From Parus major (Eukaryota; Chordata; Aves; Passeriformes; Paridae): a stretch of DNA of 64,000 nt. Position 1 is the first letter of the stretch. Every line of letters begins with the position of its first letter. The DNA lies in contig NC_031799.1 of the NCBI RefSeq assembly GCF_001522545.3, positions 45,467,326 to 45,531,325 on the forward strand. The letters run 5' to 3'. This document shows positions 1-18,553 of the stretch, in pieces. Made by a program: the position numbers and the translations under genes. Under the pieces are notes generated by a model. The model was given only the letters and a program-made list of their open reading frames with translations, did no database searches and was not told the origin of the DNA.

Positions 1-394
1 AAGAGAGCTTGTTCTTTGGGAACAGGAGGGCATCCTGTCTGTACTCTGACTTGTGCCTGAAGGACACTTTCTCATGTGGTTACAAATAACACTGAGAGCC
101 AAAAAATGGGCAGGATCACGAAGACTACAAAGCCGTGGTGAAGCACATGAAAAACATCACTGCCCAAGTCACTTCCTTATGTATCCTACCAGTCAGAGAA
201 ACTGGGAATAGCCAGATTGTGCAGATCAGTGTCTGGGTTTGTGGCTTTTGCTATTGAGAAGGTTTTGGCTTTTATAACAGTGGATTATGTTTTTATGATT
301 TTTAACCTGTTGTGGGGGAAGGGGATCCCCCTGGCTAAAAGCATCACTTCCTCTGACTTCAGGACCAGTGCATCCCTATGATCCAGAAATCAGG

Positions 395-1010
395 CAAAGA
401 GGGCTGGACACCTAAATAGATGAGATTCTAGTAAAACTCAAACAGAAGAAAGAAATTTATGGGATGTGAAAAAAGGGACAGAGGACTAATGGAACACTGT
501 CACAGTATGCAGGGATGTGCGAAGGAAGACCAAAGCCCACTCGGAATTCAGTCTGGCTAGAGTTGTCAAGGACAACAAAAGGACTTCTGCAAGTTCAGCA
601 GCAGGAGCAACAGGAAGAATAGGGTAGATGTGTGGCTGTTGCTGGAACATATGGGTGTCCTGGTGATGAAAGACACAGAGAAGGTAGATTTATGAATGCC
701 TTCTCTGTTCCAGTCTTTACTGCTGAGAACAGCCCTCAGGAATCCCACACATCAGAGGTAACAGAAAAAGGCTGGAGAATGGAAGACTTGTTTGTAGAGG
801 GATGGGTTAGAGATCAGCTACGCAGATTAAAAACCCATAAATCTACAGGCCTGATGGGACGCACACATGTGCTGAGGGAGCTGGCAGATGTTGCTAAGCT
901 AGTCTCCATTATCTTAGAAAAATCACAGAGTGGGGGAGATCCCTAATAAATGGAGGAAAGCCAATGATACTCCCATCTTCAAAAAGGGTTACAGAGAAGG
1001 TCTGGCAGGA
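395..1010 (+). mobile_element. CR1 LINE fragment, reverse-transcriptase N-terminal part, decayed
   Basis: Broken frames contain FSVPVFTAE, LKTHKSTGLMG and HVLRELADV, recognisable as the CR1 pol segment before the RT core, with frameshifts. It stops abruptly where another CR1 copy begins. Borders are approximate. Confidence 0.7.
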
Positions 1011-3215
1011 GATGTGGTTGGGGGGGCCATTTGGGATACAGTGATCATGAAATAATAGAATTCTCAATAATTGGTGAAACAAGGAGGGCCACCAACAAAA
1101 CTTCTAGACTGGACTTCTGGAGGGCAGACTTTTGCCTATTCAAGAATCTGATTCAGAAAGATCCTTGGGAAGCAGCCCTTAAAAACAAAGGGGTCCAGGA
1201 AGAATGGATGTACTTCAAGAAAGTAATTTTGAAGGCACAGGAGCAGGCTGTCCCTGTGTCCCAAAAGATGAGCCATTGGTCTTGATTGAAAAAGAACTTG
1301 TGAAGGAACTAAGGGAGAAAAAGAGGATGTATCATCTTTGGAAAGAGGGGCAGGTAACTCAGGAAATGTTTAAGGATGTGGCTAGGTCACGTAGGAAAAA
1401 GCCTAGGGAGGCAAGAGCCCAATAAAAATTCAGTCTGGCCACTTCTGTAAAGAATAATAAAAAAATATTTTTATAAATACATTACTGACAAAAGGAGGGG
1501 CAAGGATAATATCCATTCATTATTGGATGGGAGAGGGAATTTAGTAACTAAAGTTGAGGAAAAGGCAGAGATACTTAATACCTTTGCCTCAATTTTCATC
1601 AGTAAGACAGTCCTCAGGACAACTGTCCTGGGCTGGTAGATGGTGTCAGGGAGCAGAATGGTCCCCCTGTTATTGAGGAGGAGGCAGTCAGAGAACTGCT
1701 GAGCCACTGGAATGGTCATAAATCCATGGGACCAGATGGGATCCATCCCAGGGTGATGAGGGAGCTGGCAGATGAGCTTGTGAAGCAACTCCCCACCATT
1801 TACCAGCAGTCCTGGCTCACTGGGGAGCTCCCAGACGACTGGAGGTTGGCCAGTGTGACACCCATCCACAAGAAGAGCAGGAAGGAAGATCCAGAGCACT
1901 AGGGGCCTGTCAGCCTGGCAAGATTATGGAACAGGTCATCTTGAGTGTGGACACATGGCACCTACAGGATGCCCCGGGGATCAGACCCAGCCAGCTTGGA
2001 CTTAGGAGAGGCAGGTCCTGCCTGACCAACCTGATCTCCTTTCCTGAGCAGCTGACCCACCTGGTGGATGCAGGAAAGGCTGTGGATCTTGTCTGCCTGA
2101 CCTTCAGCAAAGCTTTTGACACTGTCTCCCACAGCACACTCCTGGAAAAGCTGGCAGCCCAGGCTTGGGCAGGAGCACTCTTTGCTGGCTGGCCAGGCCC
2201 AGAGAGTGGTGGTGAACGGTGCTGCATCCAGCTGGGGACTGGGCACCAGTGGAGTCCCCTGGGGAACTGTACTGGGACCAATCCTGTTTAATATCTTCAC
2301 TGATGATCTGGACAAGGGGATCAAGTCCACCATCAGTAAATTTGCAGATGACACCAAGCTGGGAGCAAATATTGATCTGTTATAGGGTAGGAGGGCCCTG
2401 GATAGCCTGGATTGAAGGGCCAATTCCAGCAAGATTTAACAATTCCAGGTGCTGGGTCCTGCCCTTGAGTCACAAAAACCTCCTGCAGTGCCATAGGCTG
2501 GGGACAGAGTGGCCTGACAGTGCCCAGGCAGGAAGGGACCTGGGGGTACAGGTGACAGCCAGCTGAGCATGAGCCAGCAGTGTGCCCTGGTGGCCAAGAA
2601 GACCACTGGCATCCTGGCCTGGATCAGGAGTGGTGTGGCCAGCAGGAGCAGGGAGGTCATTCTCCCCCTGTGCTGGGCACTGATGAGGCCACACCGGGAG
2701 TGCTGTGTCCAGTTCTGGGTCACTCAGTTTGGGAAGGACGTTGAGAGGCTTGAGCAACAACGTTGAGAGGAGGGCAACAAGGCTGGTAAATGGTCTGGGA
2801 CACAGGTCCTGTGAGGAGCAGCTGAGGGTGCTCGGGTTGTTTAGCCTGGAAAAGAGGAGGCTTGGGGTGACCTAATCACTCTGCACAATCTTTGAAAGGA
2901 GGCTGTAGCCAGGTACATGGGGGTTGGCCTCTTCTCCCAGCAGGCAGTGACAAGATGAGAGGAGAGTGCCTCAAGCTACACCAGGGGAAGTTTAGGCCAG
3001 ATACTAGAAAAAATTCTTCACAGAAAGAGTGGTTTGGCACTGGAATGGACTACCCAGGGAGGTGGTTGAGTTCCTGTCCCCAGAGGTGTTTGAAAAAAGA
3101 CTTGATGAGGTACTCAGTGACGTAGTTTAGCTGATAATGTTAGGTCACAGGTTGGACTTGATCATGTCAAAGGTCTTTTCCAGCCTATTTTATTCTGTGA
3201 TCCTGTTATTTGGGG
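1011..3215 (+). mobile_element. CR1 LINE, ~2.2 kb, endonuclease end through RT to 3' tail, pseudogenic
   Basis: Going along: YSDHEIIEFSIIGE (end of endonuclease); [15 protein letters not shown] and FADDTKLG (RT motifs, near 2105 and 2340); [20 protein letters not shown] (C-terminal pol, near 2600); and a CR1 3' UTR ending near tattctgtgatcctg. Stops and frameshifts split the pol into several frames, so it is inactive. It lies inside a GNE intron in the sense orientation. Confidence 0.88.
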
Positions 3216-3269
3216 TCTGGAGCATCTCTCTTATGACGACAGAGAGAAAATGTGGAAGCCAGCCCTGTC

Positions 3270-3640
3270 TAGAGAAGACAACAGAACTGGGAGGGGGTAT
3301 CTCTTCAAAACATAAAAATACCTCCAGGCATGTGCCCAGACAATGGTGCCAGACTCTTCTCAGTGGTGCCCAGTAAGAGGACAAGGAGTAATGGCTGTAA
3401 ACCAAAACACAAGTAACATCAACATGAAAAAGAGCTTTACATACAGGGTGGCAGACCACAGGCACAGACTGTCCAGGTGTGTTGTGGGTCTCCCTCCTTG
3501 GAGACATTAAAATCCTACCCTGCACGAGTTCCTGTGTCACCTGCTCAGTGTGACCCTGCCTTGAGCAGGGCTGGGTTTGGCCTAGATGATCTCCAGAGGT
3601 CAGTTCAAACTCAAGCTGTTCTGTGCTTCTATGACACGAT
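3270..3640 (+). mobile_element. CR1 3'-tail fragment
   Basis: A second CR1 tail (caatggtgccagactcttctcagtggtgcccag; gcctagatgatctccagaggtc) directly follows the first copy in the same orientation. Confidence 0.75.
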
Positions 3641-11762
<8,122 letters not shown>

Positions 11763-13600
11763 TAGAATGACAGAAGAGTCAGAGTTGGACTATTCAGATT
11801 CCTAATGGGTGGAGGGAATACTTTGCCCCAAATTTTAATTTGATGAGAGCAGCTAATCAGAGTAGTGTTCTGAGTAGTTAGTGACTACTTCAGCATTTCC
11901 TAATTGAGGTATTATCTTTTTGTATTTTTCCTAAATTTCAGCTGACTTCATTGGAAGTAATGTGCAATTCTGTTTTTTTTAAGCACCTCTGTTGGTAAGC
12001 CTATATGTTACTTTTGAGTGTGGCTGAATTATTTATGAGCATCTCTTGCTGTATGGGGATAATGTGTATGGTGTGTAAAATTATTATAACTCTTGGGGAT
12101 CCATATCTCATTTCCCACATATGTGAAATGAGAAGTTTACCAGCTTTTCAGTTTCCAGGATTCCACCCACAAAGTAAATAATGATGTAATCACCAGTAGC
12201 AGGTAGTAATTTTTGTGGGTGGAAACAAAGGCCTCTACAATAAAAAAAAGGCTACACCTAGAAATTCCTTTTCATTAAGGACATGGTAAAGGAAACCAAG
12301 TTTATTTATTACATCATCTCTAAAGGACATAGTCCCATTTTAGAATCTTTGTATATGAAGGGAAAAAAACGTACAGTTTAGTGAGCTTACAGCCTGCAGA
12401 GGAGTCCAAACAAACTGATGAGTATAGCAGTGAGCATCTTTGTCTTCTGGCTATGGCCAATAGTAAATTGTTTGAATTTTAATCTTGGGGGATTTCTCAA
12501 GAGACTTAATCTGCTACTTTCAGGGAGGCTGCTTCTTCTTTGGTAGCCAGTTAGCTGAAATTCAGCCACGTGGCACAGCTGATCATAAACAATCTTTCAC
12601 TGCAGAGTGACATGATGCATCCCCTCAGCCATTCGGGTGGCTGCAGGTGCACTGCTCTTGTCCTGCTTTCACCATCAGCTTTCAGGATGGAAAGTCAAAT
12701 CTGACCCTTCTCACCTTCAGAGCATTCAGAAGCCTAGGAGAAAAGTATGTCAAATACTAGTGAAGGCTTGCCTAAGTAAGCAGTGGTTTGTATTTCTTTA
12801 ATGAGTCCTTGATACATAGTGCTGTCTTTATCCAGCTGCTTTTTTAGCATACTTTCAAGATGCTGCAGAAATTGAAATACCAACCCATCTATCAGCTAAT
12901 CCAGAAAGACAGCTCTGGAGGAACAATCACAAGACTATCCTGTCCTGAATTTAATGACCTATCTTGACATTTAACTCAACCACGGATATTCTCAAAAGTC
13001 CAGTAAGGTGTTAGCATAGGGGCTATTTCCACGCTTGAATTTCTTCTCCAATCAAAATGAAACAATCTTCTGCAACCATTACCCTCTGCTATACAATGAA
13101 CTTGGACTGAATAGCTCCTAGTACACTCACCTTCAATACCAGAGCTTTAGCTGTATGAGCAGGTCAACGAGAAACTGCAGTGAGGGTAGCTCAGATAAGG
13201 AATAATGAGGTTCTAGCAGTGAGGAGGCCTGTCATTTGATCTTTCCATCCTCTAACCATCACAAGGAATGCCTGGCTGGAATGCCTGGCTAAAAGTGGGA
13301 CCAGGCTTTTGCTTTCCAGACCCTCTGAAGCTCTGTATTTCTGGTATCTAAGATGTCTTTCCCTAGCAGCTGAAGGGAGGGTACAGGCACAGAAAAAGCA
13401 CGACAAACTAAAACACAGTTGAAAAGTGTTACACCTTTAACAAACGATTCTTCAAATGCTTTTGAAAATGCTTTTTTGCTGTCAATTGGCCAAGAACCTG
13501 CTGCATATGTACAAGCAGTTTATAAAATCAGAGAGAATAAAAAGTCATATTTAATAGCGTAATAGTGGTTTTGTCTCTCCTTCTTTCCCTGTTCAGAAGC
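11763..13600 (+). other. GNE 3' UTR and flank (extent uncertain)
   Basis: Follows the GNE stop. Two AATAAA candidates (12239, 13536). No other gene recognised. Confidence 0.5.
13536..13541 (+). promoter_or_regulatory. Candidate GNE poly(A) signal (AATAAA)
   Basis: AATAAA is followed 20-40 nt later by the GT-rich stretch agtggttttgtctctcc, giving a 3' UTR of about 1.8 kb. A second AATAAA at 12239-12244 lacks an obvious GU-rich downstream element. Which site is used cannot be told from sequence. Confidence 0.4.
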
Positions 13601-13819
13601 ATCCTTTTAACTTCAGGTACTTCAGTGTGGACCAGAGATTTTATGGACATAAGCCCTCAGTTGTATACAGTCCCAGAAGGAGCAAACATCATATGTTCGC
13701 AGAATATCTGCAGTAATGTGTTTATTTGATGCTGGTCCAGTGTCCTTTAGAGTAGTCCGTACCATGAAGATCGACTCAAGTAAGGGCAAACCAACCTTTA
13801 TATCCAATACTGGGAAAAT

Positions 13820-14110
13820 GTGCAGAAACGAAGTCCCTTTCCCCAGCCTTTACCAGTATTTCAGAGCCTAGAGCTCAGAGCATTCTCAGTACCTGCACTG
13901 GCAGCACCTGTTCATTTTGCCTGTTGCATTTTGGTTGGTTCTGCAGTGTCTGTGGCAAGTGCATGTGGTATCCTAACTGTGGGAGCCTTGGCAGGAATGC
14001 CACCCTCTGGCCCTCCAAGCAGAACTGTGTATGATATCAACAGCTTGGGCAGGACAAGACCCCTCATGAACTTGGATGTTCAGCATTACATAAGCAAGCG
14101 ACAGCAGTAG
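13820..14110 (+). other. Unrecognised 96-codon ORF with a hydrophobic segment
   Basis: ATG to TAG, predicted small protein with a hydrophobic stretch (APVHFACCILVGSAVSVASA, about residues 29-48, continuing to about 58) and a polar C-terminus ending HYISKRQQ. It is downstream of GNE and somewhat richer in GC than its surroundings. I recognise no family. It may be a chance ORF, or the last exon of an unknown transcript. Confidence 0.2.
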
Positions 14111-14749
14111 AGTACCAAAAGACTGGAAAGCAAACTAAAACTGGAGTTCTTGGTTCTCAAACCAAAAAGCCAGGGCTTGGGACCGTAAGGAAAAGATGAG
14201 TTTTGATAGATACCTTTTTACAGATCACTGCTGATGCTTTGCAAACCACATAGCTAATCCATACAGAGGATTGTATACTTCAAGGTTTAGAATTTCTTTT
14301 TGGCTTCCTGACCATCAAGTTAATTCAGTGTTCTGAATCTTTGATCTGCCACCCAGACACTTGGAAATAACAAATCCATTAGCTTTCTGGTGGTGCTGAA
14401 GCACCGTCTTTCCTCCATTTAATTATAACAAAATTGTCAAAACTTGCAGGAATTACCAATGGAGGAAATGGCAATTTTGTATTGCAAAAACACAACCCAG
14501 AGTAAGGTGCGGATAGAATTTATACGTGGATTCAGTGAAATCTGAAATCGGGGTCCCTTTCAAATGCCATGGAAACATCACAGGCATTAGTAAGTATCAA
14601 ACACCTGGGCTGTACACCCCCCTTTTGGACCATTCCAGATAATTATATTTGGATTAGAGCTAGTTCCACAGGACAAGGTCCTGCAGAGGAACATTCTTGC
14701 CTGCATGACAAGTACTGCTGGAGGAATCCTCTTGGCAAAGACTGTAGAC

Positions 14750-15220
14750 ACCCATGTTGACCATTCTGAAATACAAGCCTGTAATCTTTATGTTTCCCTC
14801 TTAACTGGTTGCTCAGAAAATAAAAACAAGAAGCAGGAAAGAGATAAGCCACACTGTGGACTCTGTGTCTAACTCTGAAACAGAGAGCCTGTAGAAATTA
14901 AAGGCTGCATAGCTCTCTCAGTCCTGCCTGAGAGGCTGGCCTGGGAAATTCATGGGAGGACTCAAAATAATCCTCAGAGACAGAAAACAGCCTTGCAGGT
15001 GCTGTTTGTCTGTCCCTTGTTTTCTTTGCAGGAGAAAGTCAGGGGGTAGTGAGCCCCACTGACCAATGATGGTGATGTAGTGGTTTGCTAACCAATAAGA
15101 GTTTCCTTTCTGTACTTTCCACGGATCAGTCTATAAAACAAACCTGAAGTAATAAACTAGAGATACTCTCCTAATCAACTCCCTGAGAGTCTGTGTTGCT
15201 CAATCCCAGCCGTTCCTAAC
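14750..15220 (+). mobile_element. LTR-like segment (possible solo LTR of an endogenous retrovirus)
   Basis: TATAAAA at 15132, AATAAA at 15152, then a GT-rich R/U5-like stretch (gagtctgtgttgctc) and an end ccgttcctaaca. The 5' edge and a target duplication could not be fixed, and no retroviral genes are seen nearby. This is inferred from architecture only. Confidence 0.45.
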
Positions 15221-15814
15221 AGAGCGACACCACACCATGTTGTTTTATGGCTGTTTAAAACTTAACCATGTTCCACAGGCTAAGAGGATGAATGCACAGT
15301 GCTGTTGTTTTCAGGCTCCCTGCTTTCCAGTGAACCCATGACCTCTCCATCCCTCTTCTTTACAAATGCTCATTGTAATTTCAGATTGCCTGGCTGCTGG
15401 CTGTCACTTGATCAGATGCTAAACAAAGCAAGTTCTATACCAGGATGTGTTCAGCAAGAGTCCACAGCTTCTCTCTCAATACTGCATGAGATCTTCACAC
15501 ACATGCAGGTGGGATTATGTTTGAAGGATAGGAAGCATCCAGGTTTTTTCCCAGATTCTGAGTAATGCTATGGAGATAAGCAGCAACAGTGGGGAAGTTA
15601 AAGCCAGTGAACAGGACTGAGCATGCACAGCCAGGCAGAGGTAGCACAACACTGTCACATGAAGTTACAAAACAGTGACAGATGCTGATCTCTGAAGAAA
15701 AGAAGTCAAGGCTTAGAAATACAAACAAGATTTGTTCAAATAAACCTGGGAATTCTTTTGCTCTGTCACAAGGTCTAAGAATCTAAAACAATTCTCAAAA
15801 AATGTCCTGACTCC

Positions 15815-16310
15815 AGGAGTGCTGCATTTGGTTCTGAGCTCCCCAGTACATGAGAGACATGAGCACACCAGAGCTCAACAAAGAGCCACAAAGATTATAA
15901 AGCATTTCTCCTGTGAGGGAAGGCTGAGAGCTGGAACTGTTCAACCTGGAAATGAGAAGGCTTAAGGGAATCTTATTAATGTATATAAATACCTGAAGCA
16001 AGAGTGCAAAGAAGATGGAAGCCAAGCTTTTTTCATTAGTGCCATGATAGGAGACACTGGGCACAGACTGAAAGGCCTCACAGGAGGCTCCATCTGAACA
16101 TCTGGAAACACTTCCATACTGTACAGGTATCCAAGCACTGGCAGAGGTTGCCCAGAGAGGTAGTGGCATTTCACTTCCTGGAGATCTTCAGAAGGAGTCT
16201 GGATATTGTCATGGGCAACAGGCTCAACGTGGTTCTGCTTGAGCAGAGGAGCTGAACTACATGACCTCTAGAGGTCCCTTCCAACCACAGCCAGTCTGTG
16301 ATTTTGTGAC
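15815..16310 (+). mobile_element. CR1 3'-tail fragment, ~0.5 kb
   Basis: CR1 consensus (ggaaggctgagagctggaact; aatgtatataaatacctgaa; gttgcccagagaggtagtgg), ending near cagtctgtgattttgtgac. Confidence 0.88.
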
Positions 16311-18130
16311 AGTACTGATAAAGGAAACAGTGAGCTAGTATACTCAATGTCATTTTACATTAATTTTACATACAATGTAGAATTAAGGCAGAAGAGTTAA
16401 TCTGCAAAATCTGCACCACAGTTAGTGGAGGTAATCACAACCCACAGAGCTGCATTTTAAGTGTTCCAATAGGATGAAATATGTAAAAAAATCTGCAAAC
16501 ACATTCTTACACTCTGCAAACCCAGCATATAAAATACTGTTTTAACTTCTGTAACATTGCATTGGCCTTGAATTCGAGTCCTTGCCCATTTTCTTGGATT
16601 GCAGCTCTAAGCCACATCCATAGCCAGATAAAATATTATGTAAGATAGGAAAATAAATGCCATTACTCAGTGTGCACGAGCCCCTCTAAACAATAGATCT
16701 TTCAAATTCTCCTAAATTCATATTAACACTTTAAAGACTGTACATTTAAGGTAGTGGACTTCTCTATTAAATTATCAGCTCATTTTGGACATATTTATTT
16801 TCAGAGTTTTTTAGTGTGCAGCAAAAAGCAAATTTTCAGTCAAGGCAAATGCATAACTAGTCAAGGCTAGCAATGAGTATCAGTATTCTATGGACTTACT
16901 TCGTGCTTCAGTCCTGTTGGACTCACCTGCCACACCCTTGTGCAGTTCAGAAGATACCTTCTTGTCTTAATTTTCCATGGAATCAAGCTTTCAGACCTGT
17001 AATCTACTATCAATCAATCATTCTCATCACCACCCACCAGTAGTATCTGAATACACTTGGAAACATGAGAGTAGCTCCAGTCATTACAGACAATTGTGAG
17101 GTACAGCTTAACTGCAGCCCAACTGGAAACCATTTATTCACTACCTTACCCACCACAGGAATGCAGCTGCTAGTGAGACAGCTGCTGTGCAGCAACATCC
17201 TGAGCCTTGGTACATCGTAGTCTGCACCTGCAACCCTTTCAGACTGCCTGGACTAACCTTCCAGCTTGTACATAGAAGGTATTAAAGCAATTACGCTACA
17301 CAGTAGCTAAGATACTGTGTTTTTATAAACATGGTGAAATAATGTAGGAGATTGAACAGATTAGTTTTATAAGACAGGCAGCTAAGGGTAAGGTTTAACA
17401 GAGCAAGGCTAGAATATAGCTCCTGTGACTGTTAGTTGAGCCAAGGAAGCAGAACAGAGATTTTTCTGAGTTTGTTTCATATTCAACTACCTTGGCAGAC
17501 AGAACTCCAACCTAGACATGAGCAGCCTTAAGAGCAAGTCTTCCCTTCTCTTGCTCTCCAACTCTCCAGTTCACCACCCTAGCGGGAAGAAGTGTCTGCA
17601 ATGGTCAGTGAGGACAAGGACACAGTTCAAAAACATCCAAGTACACCCCAGACCTTCGCATATGAAGACAGCATTGAAAACCTAGCAGAACAGAATAAGC
17701 AGTAGAATATCACAGGTCTTAACTGCTCAGTCCTCTCTCCTGTGTGTTGAGCCTGAGACAGACAGCCAGAGTGACAGCAGAAAACTACAAAACCACTTAC
17801 CTTACTGCAGAAGGCAGTGTCTTCAGTCCCACTGGAAGCAAGATAAGCCCCTTAACAAGCCTGCTGTTTTAGTTTTCTTGAACTGCTGTCTAGTGTGATA
17901 AGAGAAGTTTTTAAACTAAAGCTCTCAAGAGCTTTAAGAAAGCTTAAAGAAACAAGCAGGGCAGCCTTGCAGAGACCAGAAGCACTGCTGGCTGGACATT
18001 CACCAGCAAAGTGAAATCACTAGCAATCAAGAGAAATGTTTACTCGCACTTAATTCAAACACCCTCTGTCAAAAGGAAGCAGGAGACCTCAATTCATTCA
18101 AAGTCAACACATTTTGCTGTTTAACACATC
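16311..18130. other. GNE-CLTA intergenic, nothing recognised
   Basis: Unique-looking AT-rich sequence between the convergent 3' ends. No ORF with support, no RNA gene seen. Confidence 0.5.
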
Positions 18131-18136
18131 TTTAAT
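18131..18136 (-). promoter_or_regulatory. Candidate CLTA poly(A) signal (ATTAAA)
   Basis: The minus strand reads ATTAAA about 246 nt after the CLTA stop. About 15 nt later comes TGTGTTGACTTT, a GU-rich downstream element. This gives a short 3' UTR like that of mammalian CLTA. Confidence 0.4.
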
Positions 18137-18381
18137 ATCAGTAATGTGGGAAGTGATACCTCAGTGCACAACAGCACAGAGACTACAATTTTGGAGGTTC
18201 TCCCATTTCAGACACAGAAAGGAAACATCAGGAAGAACATGCAATCAAACAATGATCAGCTCTAGATACATCATGATGTGGTCCAAAAAAACACATTGAA
18301 ACAATTAATTAATTACTGCAAACATAACTTCTCTGAGTAAGGTTAAGATATTGCATTTTAGTGTTTCCACTGAGCTTTGCT

Positions 18382-18553
18382 TCAGCGAACCAGCGGAGCC
18401 TGCTTGAGCGAGATGAGGACTGAACGCATGCGGGACACATCTTTTGCCTGCTTACTAGACTTGGGATTAAAGTCACAGAGCTGAGCCACACGTTCCCACT
18501 CAGTGCCCGGAAAAACTTCTTCTGCATCATTCACAAAGGCTTCTTCAGCTGCC
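18382..18553 (-). CDS. CLTA: CLTA last coding exon
   Basis: The acceptor is tgcttttag. It encodes AAEEAFVNDAEEVFPGTEWE to SVLISLKQAPLVR-stop, the conserved light-chain C-terminus with the calmodulin-binding region of the family. The bird sequence ends VR where human ends VH. Confidence 0.96.
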
